This document shows, one piece after another, positions 56,721 to 64,000 of a DNA stretch of 64,000 nucleotides. Each line of letters starts with the position of its first letter. Within the stretch, counting starts at the first letter, position 1. Below the pieces are notes generated by a model, which worked only from the letters and a program-made list of their open reading frames with translations, had not been told where the DNA came from and searched no databases. Origin of the DNA: Mucilaginibacter phenanthrenivorans (lineage in GTDB: Bacteria; Bacteroidota; Bacteroidia; Sphingobacteriales; Sphingobacteriaceae); contig NZ_JAHVAP010000008.1 of the NCBI RefSeq assembly GCF_024721155.1, positions 310,001 through 374,000 on the forward strand. The letters run 5' to 3'. The translations under genes and the position numbers were made by a program.

Positions 56721-58169
56721 ATGAAAAAAATACTGACACTATTCTTTGTATTTGCCGGCGATATGCCATTTAAAAAATTGGCGATTGTACTGCTTATGGC
56801 AGTTACTCCTTTCCTGTTGAAAGCACAGGCTAAACCCGATGAGTCTGTAAAACCCCTCGCACAGTTGCAACAGGACTTTGTAGACCTGCGTTTTGGGATG
56901 TTCATTCACTTTAACATTCCTACCTACGCCAACCAGGACTGGCCCGACCCGGAGATGCCGGCGTCGGTATTTAATCCCACAAAATTAAACTGCGACCAAT
57001 GGGCAAAAGCTGCAAAATCGGCTAATATGAGCTATGGTTGCATTACTACCAAACACCATAGCGGTTTTTGTGTATGGGATACCAAAACGACTAATTATAA
57101 TGTGATGAACAGCCCGCTGAAGCGTGATGTAGTTAAAGAATTTGCCGATGCTTTCAGAGCTAACGGGCTAAAGGTTTTTCTTTATTACTCCATTTTAGAT
57201 ACGCATCATAAACTCAGGCCAAATCGCATAACGCCCGATCATATTAAAATGATCAAAGCCCAGCTCACAGAATTGCTGACCAAGTATGGCCCTATACAAG
57301 CGTTGATTATTGACGGATGGGATGCGCCCTGGTCAAGGATCTCGTATGATGATGTGCCATTTGAGGAAATATACAGGCTGGTGAAATCATTACAGCCGAA
57401 CTGCCTGCTAATGGATTTGAACGGCGCCAAATATCCTGCCGAGGCTTTGTATTATTCAGACATTAAAACCTATGAAATGGGTGCCGGTCAGCGCGCACCA
57501 AAAAATGGGATTCATCTTCCGGCATTGGCCTGCCTGCCATTACAGCAAAACTGGTTCTGGGAGACCAGCCATCCAACTACGCCTGTTAAGGATCCTGTAA
57601 AAATAGTTAACGAGGATATTATCCCCTTGAATAATATCAATTGTAATTTTATTTTAAATGTGGCCCCCAACCGCGACGGCCTGATGGACGATAACGCACT
57701 GGAAGCTCTGAAGAAAATAGGCGCCCTGTGGCACAACGACGGGACAAAAGCTAAGCTGCCATTGGCAATGGATGCTCCTATTATTTCAACAAACATTGCA
57801 AAAAGGCAGCCCGCCAACGCAAGCTGGAGTGATGATTATGCCATTATGGATTTTGCCAATGACGATGATTTTGGGTCATCATGGGTGTCAAATTCCAGCG
57901 TTAAATCGCCATGGTACGAAATTGAATTTAAACAAGACAAGGAATTCAATACGATAGTAATTGCCGAAGAAAACCCCAATATCAAAACATACAGTCTGGA
58001 ATACTGTGAAAATGGCAGCTGGAAACCGCTGTTTTCGGGTGAAAACGGGAAAAAGATTAAGATCAATCGATTTAATAAGGTTTTGGGAAATAAAGTAAGG
58101 ATCAACATACTTACTTATGACCATCAGCCATCCATTGCTGAATTTGAAGTATACAATGAGCGCAGATAG
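56721..58169 (+). CDS. GH29 alpha-L-fucosidase with C-terminal discoidin-like domain
   Basis: 482 aa. The catalytic domain (about 45-345) shows DLRFGMFIHFNIPTYANQDW, TKHHSGFCVWDTKTTNYNV (H112-H113) and the nucleophile D198 in QALIIDGWDAPW. NFILNVAPNRDGLMDD closes it. Residues about 355-482 look like an F5/8 type C (CBM32-like) domain. Removes terminal alpha-L-fucose, probably in the periplasm. The N-terminus has two start-like signal sequences in series: MKKILTLFFVFAG, then MPFKKLAIVLLMAVTP from Met15 (56763). The second start gives the cleaner signal peptide. Confidence 0.9.
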   Translation: MKKILTLFFVFAGDMPFKKLAIVLLMAVTPFLLKAQAKPDESVKPLAQLQQDFVDLRFGMFIHFNIPTYANQDWPDPEMPASVFNPTKLNCDQWAKAAKSANMSYGCITTKHHSGFCVWDTKTTNYNVMNSPLKRDVVKEFADAFRANGLKVFLYYSILDTHHKLRPNRITPDHIKMIKAQLTELLTKYGPIQALIIDGWDAPWSRISYDDVPFEEIYRLVKSLQPNCLLMDLNGAKYPAEALYYSDIKTYEMGAGQRAPKNGIHLPALACLPLQQNWFWETSHPTTPVKDPVKIVNEDIIPLNNINCNFILNVAPNRDGLMDDNALEALKKIGALWHNDGTKAKLPLAMDAPIISTNIAKRQPANASWSDDYAIMDFANDDDFGSSWVSNSSVKSPWYEIEFKQDKEFNTIVIAEENPNIKTYSLEYCENGSWKPLFSGENGKKIKINRFNKVLGNKVRINILTYDHQPSIAEFEVYNERR

Positions 58170-58177
58170 TTATTAGG

Positions 58178-59851
58178 ATGAAAAATAAATTGCTGATTAT
58201 TTTCCTGCTTTGTTTTTCTTTTAAAAGCTACGGTCAAAAGCCGGGCGGTAAGAAAGATTTTCAACAGGGGCTTTTCAACGCCATTGAGACAGCTTACCCG
58301 GCGAGCGTACGGATGTGGGGATTTGATACGGTTTCAAAACAACAAATGAGCGGCCAGTTTAGCGGTGTGGTTGTCACTGCAGATGGCTACATCCTTACTG
58401 CAGCGCATGTTACAATACCTGGTAAAACATATCAAGTGATGTTTCCCAATGGCAGGGAGGCTATAGCTGTCGCACTCGGAAAAATAGAACTCGCTGCTGA
58501 TAAAACTATTCCCGATGTTGCAATGATGAAGATTGTAGCTGTAGGGCCCTGGCCTTTTACACCCATGGGTAATTCGCTAACATTGAAAAAATCAGACCCC
58601 TGTATAAGCATAGCGTATCCTGAAAGCCTTGCGCGGAACAAACCTTCAGTAAGATATGGTCAAATCTCCAATGTGAAAAATGAACGCGGCTTTATACAGT
58701 CATCTTGTATCATGGAACCCGGCGATTCCGGAGGACCTCTTTTTGATTTGAATGGCAATGTCATCGGGATCCACAGTGCTATAGAAGTTCCGGAAGCATC
58801 AAATTATGAGATCCCTATTGAACTTTACCAAAAATACTGGGCGGCGTTAGAGTCTGCCACTGTTTACACTTCTTTGCCTGATTCTTCAGAAGGGATAGGT
58901 TTCGTTCGAGAGCGCGCCATTGAACCTCATGTACTCGGATTAAACGCTGCAGATGGAAAATTGAAGAAATATTGTTTGCCTATTGAAAGCAGGGGAGATG
59001 GTAAACTGCTACGGTCGGTCGGTACTTTATTTTCTTCGGCGGGATTACAGGTTAAGCTTATTAATCATAGCGTATTTGTAATAAGTAAAAGTTCATTGAT
59101 AGGTGCGGATTCCATTTTTGCAATCACCAAAAAAGGAAAAATAAGTTTAAAGGTGGCAAACCGCGACATTCAAAATGACCTGGTATTACTGATTCCTGCG
59201 GGTGAAATTTCTGGTGGAGTGCCATTAAGGGCGGTAAATATTGTTGCGGAAACCAGGATCGTGCCGGGCAGGCTGCTGATATCACCATTACCCGATTCTA
59301 CGAATGTTTTCAGCATTGTAAGTACAGAAGTTTTTAATTCACCGAAAATAATGAGTGCCGGTTTTCTGGGCGCCGCTATCGCCTACAATACGTCTCCTAT
59401 GGTAATCACCGTTATTCAACCCAACTCACCCGCCAGCGCGCAGGATCTGAAGGTTGGCGACAGGATTTTGAGTATTAATGGAGTGCCGATGAACCGCCCT
59501 GAAAATTATGCCGAACAACTGCAAAAATATTGGCCGGGTGACACCATCGCCCTAGCCACAGAAAGAGCTTCTCAGCTATCAGTGAAAAAAATTGTATTGT
59601 CATCAATGTTAGAACAAAAAGTAAATCACCCGGCAGCCTTCTTCAAGGGAGGGAAAAGCGGCAGAATGGATGGCTTTGAACATGTTTTCTCCCATGATGC
59701 TGTACTTACTCCCCAACAGATTGGCGGGCCGGTATTTGATATAGATGGGAATTTCTGCGGGATAAATATTGCCCGTTACAGCAGGGCGGTCAGTTTGGTG
59801 CTCCCGGCTGAAACTATTTATTCATTTTTTAAACGGGAGGTGCTTGAATAA
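58178..59851 (+). CDS. S1C serine protease with PDZ domain and degenerate second protease domain
   Basis: 557 aa. Signal peptide 1-20. First trypsin-like domain (about 30-225) has an intact triad: H77 (LTAAHV), D113 (IPDVAMM), S184 (EPGDSGGPLFD). A second, weaker trypsin-like pattern follows: VFVISKSSLIG where the His should be, D in IQNDLVLLIP (about 334), a PDZ domain at about 395-465 (VIQPNSPASAQDLKVGDRIL), then PQQIGGPVFDIDGNFCGINI at 512-530, where the GDSGG serine is replaced by isoleucine. So one active and one inactive protease fold. Probably periplasmic, HtrA-like or substrate-degrading. Starts 8 bp after the fucosidase gene. Confidence 0.85.
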   Translation: MKNKLLIIFLLCFSFKSYGQKPGGKKDFQQGLFNAIETAYPASVRMWGFDTVSKQQMSGQFSGVVVTADGYILTAAHVTIPGKTYQVMFPNGREAIAVALGKIELAADKTIPDVAMMKIVAVGPWPFTPMGNSLTLKKSDPCISIAYPESLARNKPSVRYGQISNVKNERGFIQSSCIMEPGDSGGPLFDLNGNVIGIHSAIEVPEASNYEIPIELYQKYWAALESATVYTSLPDSSEGIGFVRERAIEPHVLGLNAADGKLKKYCLPIESRGDGKLLRSVGTLFSSAGLQVKLINHSVFVISKSSLIGADSIFAITKKGKISLKVANRDIQNDLVLLIPAGEISGGVPLRAVNIVAETRIVPGRLLISPLPDSTNVFSIVSTEVFNSPKIMSAGFLGAAIAYNTSPMVITVIQPNSPASAQDLKVGDRILSINGVPMNRPENYAEQLQKYWPGDTIALATERASQLSVKKIVLSSMLEQKVNHPAAFFKGGKSGRMDGFEHVFSHDAVLTPQQIGGPVFDIDGNFCGINIARYSRAVSLVLPAETIYSFFKREVLE

Positions 59852-60044
59852 AATAATCACATGGAATTTATTCCCTCGTTTTGGCCTGAAAACAATCCTT
59901 TTATTGACACTAACTAAGGGTAATGGCAGCAGAAAGGTACTGTGTCATGGCAGCATTTATAGTTAAATAACTGGTTAGCTGATGCTAATGGGTTATAATT
60001 AATAAAAGATAACGGAAATAATAAAATCATTAAAATAACTAAAC

Positions 60045-60989
60045 ATGAAAAAAAATCTTACTAAGCTTTCAGCACTTGTCGCGCTTGCCTTTTTGGCCGG
60101 GTCATGCAAAAAAAATGATAGTTATAATAACGGCACTGTACAGACGTCCGTCGAACTGCCTTTGGCTGCTTATGCCGGACCGGCAGCTTATGACAGCGGA
60201 GGCTTTATTTATGGCATAACTGATAGTATCAGCGCAACGCCGCAGCCTTTGAGTACCCTGATCTACATTTCTGCAGATAAACCACTTTCGAAGTCGGTAA
60301 CGGTTACGTTGGCGGTAGATAACGCGGCAATAACGCGGGTAAACGCCGCTCACAAGGCGCTTTACTTATCAGACAGTACAGCTGCTGTACAAACTGCATC
60401 CACACTACCTGATCCCGCAGATCCGAAATATACTATTTATATAGCGTTGCCTGCAAATGCTTATGCCGCCCAGGGCACAACCGTAACTATCCCCGCCGGG
60501 CAGCTCAGGGCTAATTATACAGTTAACATTATTTCGGCTAATTTAACATATGGGGCATCCTATATGCTGCCAATATCTATCACTGATGCAGGGGGACAGA
60601 AGATCAGCTACTATAAATCAGTTTATTATACGGTAGGGCTAAAAAGTGCTTATGAGGGTGATTATACAGCAAACGGATCTATATCGTTTCCAAACCCGGC
60701 ATCGAACCGTTCATGGGTTAACCGTGATAAGCCATTAACTACAGTAAGTGGTAATACTGTTCATGCAGAAGCTGCAGATTTGGGTGGAAGCAACTATTTT
60801 ATGAACCTTACTGTTAATGCAGATAATACTGTTACGGTACAATCTGCACCGGGCGCAGCAAATCAAACCATCCAGAATAACGGGCAATGTACCTATGATC
60901 CATCTTCTAAAACATTTACATTGAATTACAAATATGTTGGAGGAACAGGAGACCGCCATATTGCTGAAACGATACACAGAAATAACTAA
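60045..60989 (+). CDS. DUF1735 (BT_3987-like) surface lipoprotein
   Basis: 314 aa. Lipobox at C21 (FLAGSCKKND). Residues about 35-150 match the DUF1735 beta-sandwich (QPLSTLIYISADKPLSKSVT), followed by a second beta domain (about 195-314; probably DUF4361-like) ending in YKYVGGTGDRHIAETIHR. Such proteins occupy the SusE/SusF position of polysaccharide-utilisation loci, and may bind the glycan at the cell surface. Last gene of the locus; a terminator follows. Confidence 0.85.
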   Translation: MKKNLTKLSALVALAFLAGSCKKNDSYNNGTVQTSVELPLAAYAGPAAYDSGGFIYGITDSISATPQPLSTLIYISADKPLSKSVTVTLAVDNAAITRVNAAHKALYLSDSTAAVQTASTLPDPADPKYTIYIALPANAYAAQGTTVTIPAGQLRANYTVNIISANLTYGASYMLPISITDAGGQKISYYKSVYYTVGLKSAYEGDYTANGSISFPNPASNRSWVNRDKPLTTVSGNTVHAEAADLGGSNYFMNLTVNADNTVTVQSAPGAANQTIQNNGQCTYDPSSKTFTLNYKYVGGTGDRHIAETIHRNN

Positions 60990-60995
60990 TACATT

Positions 60996-61024
60996 AAGCC
61001 GCCTCATTCACATGGGGCGGCTTT
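60996..61024 (+). terminator. Rho-independent terminator of the fucosidase locus
   Basis: Stem AAGCCGCCTC / GGGGCGGCTT (one T-G pair) with an 8-nt loop and TTT. It lies 7 bp after the DUF1735 gene stop. Confidence 0.8.
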
Positions 61025-61107
61025 GTAATGATAAGCACAGTAAATATTAAAAGTTATCATCGGCGCCGGGTTAAGAAATTATCCAGGCCCTTAAATAGCT
61101 AACAACG

Positions 61108-61248
61108 TCAAGTCCGATAGCACTTATCGCAGTTGGGCTTTGATACAGGTAATTTGCTTTCATTCTCCAGCAGCAACATTCCTCCGTCTTCTTTGAGCCA
61201 GCTGCGGACATAGCCGTCATTCACCCAATGGCTTTGTTGAATGCGCCA
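61108..61248 (-). pseudogene. 3'-end remnant of an unrecognised gene
   Basis: On the minus strand an open frame of 46 codons reads as normal protein (WVNDGYVRSWLKEDGGMLLL, then ENESKLPVSKPNCDKCYRT) to TGA at 61110-61108. A TAA stands directly before its first codon and no start codon precedes the sequence, so the 5' part is missing. Family not recognised; the composition and lack of internal stops argue for former coding. The rest of 61025-61395 holds nothing else visible. Confidence 0.5.
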
Positions 61249-61395
61249 TTATGAGTGGATTTTTCAATTCAATTAAAATAATAACTTCTAAATCAATTTT
61301 ACGTATAAACAGCTTACAAATAGGATAGTATAAAGAAGTAGTCTTTTTTATCCTGCTAAATATTTAGTTGAGCTCGTAACGCGGTTTATATAAAA

Positions 61396-63609
61396 ATGAA
61401 GGTTAAGTTATCATTAATTTTTTTATTGATGCTTTTGGGGAATTTGTGTTTTGCCCGCTACCGGGGTAAAGCAGATAGTTTACGCAACGAGCTGTTAAAA
61501 GCTATCGCGAACAAAAAAAAGGATAATGACACCAGTAAAATTAACGACCTAAACAAGTTAGCAGATGCCTACCAGGCCAGCTATCCGGACAGCAGCGTTT
61601 ACTATGGTGACCTGGCGGTACATATTTCGCGGAAGATAAAATACAATAAGGGGATTGCCGATGGTTTGGCGTTATCGGCAAAAATCTACATTACCCAGGG
61701 TAAATACCAGTTAGTTCTTGTTAATTTAAAACAAAGTGATTCCCTTTATAGAGCTGGCAATGACCTGCGGGGCCTCAGTACCTGCGATAAGATCTACGGC
61801 GATCTTTATTGCCAAAACAGCGACTACAAGAAAGCTTTATTTTATTACAAACGATCACTTTCCGCAAAACTTAAGCTAAAGGAATTGCCCGGTATCTCGC
61901 GCCTGTATTTAGACCTGGGCAATGTTTATAATGGGATGGGCGCTTATTCCATGGGCATAGATTATTATTTTAAATCCTTAAATATTGATACCCGGCTCCA
62001 TAATAAAAGCGCAATTGCCGACGATTACAACGATATCGGTTACCTGCTTCAGAATATGAATATTTACCCTAAGGCGCTCACGTATTACTACAAAGGGTTA
62101 GCTTTGTATACCCAGGTGCATTCCAGCATCGGCATCGCTATTATTAAACAAAATATCGGCGAAGTTTTTTTAGCACAGGGCAAATATGACGATGCCATCA
62201 AATATGTAAATGCAGCTTTGGTCATTTATCTTCAACAGGATAATAAAGACGGCATCTGCCAGTTATATGGTGATCTGGGCTTGTGTGCCCTTTATAAAAA
62301 GGGCAACACCGCTGCCTTAAGCTATCTGCAACAATCATTAACAACGGCCGCTGTCAACCATTTAGATGCAGACCGGGCCATGGCGCTAACCAACATCGCC
62401 CTGTACTATAACCGCAACCTCGACTATAAGCGGGCCTATGGTTATGCCTTACAGGCTAAATCCTGGGCCGACCATATTAATTCCGTTTTGCTGCGCACAG
62501 CTGCCTATATCCAGTGGATCAAAGCGCTGGGCGGCTTGCAAATGTACAAGGAAGCCTTTATTGCCCAGCAGGCGTTTGACCAAATGACCTTGAGCGCGCA
62601 TAAGGATGAGAGCGTACAGAAATTCACCTTGTACAATACGGAATACAATTATGCCAACAAGGAGAAGCAACAGCTATTACAGCGAAAAGCTGACGCCCTG
62701 CTTTACCGGCAAAAAATACGCGACCAGCGATTATTGAACATCATATTTTTTATCATTACCGCTGCCATGGTGTTTATCATTGCGCTGTATTACCGGCAAA
62801 AGCACAAGCAAATGAAGATCAACGCCAAGCTGAGTGAAAAAAACCAGGAAGTTTCGCAGCAAAAGGTTGACCTGGATGTGCAGGCGGAGGAATTAAATGA
62901 ATTAAACAAATTAAAGGACAGGCTGATCTCCATCCTGGCGCATGACCTCCGGTCGCCCTTAAGCACCCTGCGGGGATTGTTCAAACTTTTGGAGGATGAC
63001 ACTATTTCGCATGAGGAATTATTGGTCATGATACCGGGTGTGGTAAGCAAGCTTGATTATACCTCCGACTTTTTGGATACCTTGCTGTTTTGGATCAACA
63101 GCCAAATGGAGAATTATCATAGCGCCACCAAGAAGTTTTCAGTTAACGAAGTCATCGACCTTGAATATGCGAATTGTAAGGAACAGGCCGCCTTAAAGGG
63201 TATAACATTAACTGTAAGGGTAACCGAACAGTTAACCGCTGTCGCCGACCCCAATTCGGTTAGGATTGTCATCAGGAACCTGGTTACCAACGCCGTCAAA
63301 TTTTCAAGTGATGGTGACTGTATTACCATCTCGGCTACGAAGCTGGATGCCGCTATTCTTGTATCCATAAGCGATACCGGAACGGGCATGACCACCGAAC
63401 AACAAAACAAACTGTTCAAAAACCGCGTAGACAGCGCCACTGGAACCGGCAACGAATCAGGCACTGGTATGGGCCTTTTATTTTGCAAGGACCTGGTTGA
63501 AAAGTGCAGCGGTAAAATTTGGGTGGAGAGCCAACAGGGTAGTGGCACTGCTTTTTATTTTACCATTCCCATGGAAGATGCCGAGCTGCCGGAACTGCAA
63601 TTAGATTGA
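61396..63609 (+). CDS. TPR-containing sensor histidine kinase
   Basis: 737 aa. Signal peptide 1-21, then TPR array (about 30-430; e.g. YKKALFYYKRSLSAKLKLKE, YDDAIKYVNAALVIYLQQDN), a TM helix (about 452-470, LLNIIFFIITAAMVFIIALYY), a coiled linker, HisKA with H516 in SILAHDLRSPLSTLRGL, and HATPase_c with VIRNLVTNAVKFS, SDTGTGMT and GTGMGLLFCKDLVE. The TPR region is periplasmic, so it likely senses a protein or peptide. No response regulator next to it within the window. Separated from the fucosidase locus by its own 370-bp upstream region. Confidence 0.92.
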   Translation: MKVKLSLIFLLMLLGNLCFARYRGKADSLRNELLKAIANKKKDNDTSKINDLNKLADAYQASYPDSSVYYGDLAVHISRKIKYNKGIADGLALSAKIYITQGKYQLVLVNLKQSDSLYRAGNDLRGLSTCDKIYGDLYCQNSDYKKALFYYKRSLSAKLKLKELPGISRLYLDLGNVYNGMGAYSMGIDYYFKSLNIDTRLHNKSAIADDYNDIGYLLQNMNIYPKALTYYYKGLALYTQVHSSIGIAIIKQNIGEVFLAQGKYDDAIKYVNAALVIYLQQDNKDGICQLYGDLGLCALYKKGNTAALSYLQQSLTTAAVNHLDADRAMALTNIALYYNRNLDYKRAYGYALQAKSWADHINSVLLRTAAYIQWIKALGGLQMYKEAFIAQQAFDQMTLSAHKDESVQKFTLYNTEYNYANKEKQQLLQRKADALLYRQKIRDQRLLNIIFFIITAAMVFIIALYYRQKHKQMKINAKLSEKNQEVSQQKVDLDVQAEELNELNKLKDRLISILAHDLRSPLSTLRGLFKLLEDDTISHEELLVMIPGVVSKLDYTSDFLDTLLFWINSQMENYHSATKKFSVNEVIDLEYANCKEQAALKGITLTVRVTEQLTAVADPNSVRIVIRNLVTNAVKFSSDGDCITISATKLDAAILVSISDTGTGMTTEQQNKLFKNRVDSATGTGNESGTGMGLLFCKDLVEKCSGKIWVESQQGSGTAFYFTIPMEDAELPELQLD

Positions 63610-63867
63610 AATTAATCTCTTTTCAGCCTGTGGCTGGCGTTTTTATTGAACTGCTCATTTAAAAGGAGTCTTGCTTAAGTTAAAAAAAGATTGATAAACT
63701 GGAGGAACCCCCGGGGGGGCGACAGGCTTGACGGTGTGCGAGATCAGACCTACATCCACCGTTATCCTGTGCCTTCTGTCAGTTGCGATCACATGGTGCC
63801 CAACTTTTTTCGTAATGCTGCGGTTAGTTTCGTGTCGATCTGACTGCAGGCACCGATCGCCCGGATC
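63610..63867. other. Intergenic region before the DUF1015 fragment
   Basis: 258 bp. Two short minus-strand open frames exist: one of 30 codons from ATG at about 63882 (MKQSEIRAIGACSQIDTKL) and one reaching TGA at 63655-63657 with the text HHVIATDRRHRITVDVGLIS. Their frames differ by one base near 63790, so they may be parts of a single broken gene. A GC-rich run CCCCCGGGGGGG lies at about 63707-63718. Nothing can be assigned to a family. Confidence 0.3.
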
Positions 63868-64000
63868 TCAGATTGTTTCATGTTGATATAAGATTAAACC
63901 ATAGGGGACTTTGGGATCGATCCAGGTCGACTTCGGCGGCAGGTTGATGCCCGCATCGGCTGCCCTGGTGAGCTGATCCACCGTCAGCGGGCAAAGTGTA
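63868..64000 (-). CDS. DUF1015-family protein, C-terminal part (cut by window end)
   Basis: Minus-strand frame open from the window edge to TGA at 63870-63868; the N-terminal part lies beyond 64000. The visible 43 residues include LTRAADAGINLPPKSTWIDP and VPYGLILYQHET, the typical C-terminal end of DUF1015 proteins (about 410-430 aa in full). The family is conserved and uncharacterised; in Bacteroidota it is commonly near serine-biosynthesis genes, which cannot be checked here. Confidence 0.75.
   Translation of the reverse strand, partial: TLCPLTVDQLTRAADAGINLPPKSTWIDPKVPYGLILYQHETI

Noticed and set aside
59769..59966. A 65-codon plus-strand frame overlapping the end of the S1C protease gene
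   Set aside because: Mostly inside a confirmed gene in another frame; its translation has no recognisable feature.

Overview
The window comes from a Bacteroidota genome, most likely a Sphingobacteriaceae soil or plant-associated organism of the Mucilaginibacter/Pedobacter type. This rests on two SusC/SusD pairs each preceded by an ECF sigma factor and a FecR anti-sigma factor, many TlpA/DUF4369-type and MacB/FtsX-type proteins, LytS/LytTR signalling, GH89 and GH29 glycosidases, general absence of Shine-Dalgarno sequences, and some TAnnTTTG-like -7 boxes. Genus is an inference; no rRNA or tRNA gene was found. The 5' end holds a 172-bp three-armed inverted-repeat element. The 3' end cuts through a DUF1015-family gene.

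Layout. 0.3-4.6 kb: an outer-membrane beta-barrel receptor, a GAF histidine kinase and a DinB-like protein. 4.7-8.4 kb: two secreted minus-strand hydrolases, a DUF3887-alpha/beta hydrolase lacking its nucleophile serine and a GH89 alpha-N-acetylglucosaminidase. 8.5-10.3 kb: a four-cysteine membrane protein, a REP/BIME-like palindromic element and an overlapping HipA-like kinase/DUF3037 pair. 10.5-18.2 kb: single-gene housekeeping and accessory functions (NodB deacetylase, GNAT, FtsX-type permease, two esterases, a 2OG-Fe(II) oxygenase, an HD hydrolase). 18.4-25.3 kb: sigma/FecR/SusC/SusD locus without enzymes, closed by a strong terminator. 25.7-35.4 kb: an RND efflux operon with TolC, an adaptor lipoprotein, two tandem paralogous RND permeases and a MarR regulator. 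35.5-38.3 kb: small genes, a truncated epimerase pseudogene, an EamA transporter and an ElaA-like acetyltransferase. 38.5-41.6 kb: an AT-rich ApaLI-like restriction-modification island bracketed by short direct repeats. 41.7-45.8 kb: LytS kinase, LytTR regulator and a thioredoxin-like lipid/redox protein in one operon. 45.8-46.5 kb: a gene-free region with two copies of an 88-bp hairpin repeat. 46.5-61.0 kb: a second, enzyme-bearing sigma/FecR/SusC/SusD locus. 61.4-63.6 kb: a TPR histidine kinase.

The most interesting unit is the 46.5-61.0 kb locus. It joins a cell-surface-signalling sigma/FecR switch and a SusCD importer to two different HExxH metallopeptidases (one of the plant-like basic secretory protein family), a GH29 fucosidase with a discoidin-like domain, an S1C protease carrying a PDZ domain embedded in a degenerate second protease fold, a TlpA-like thiol protein and a DUF1735 lipoprotein. 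I infer a system for harvesting fucosylated glycoproteins rather than a plain polysaccharide.
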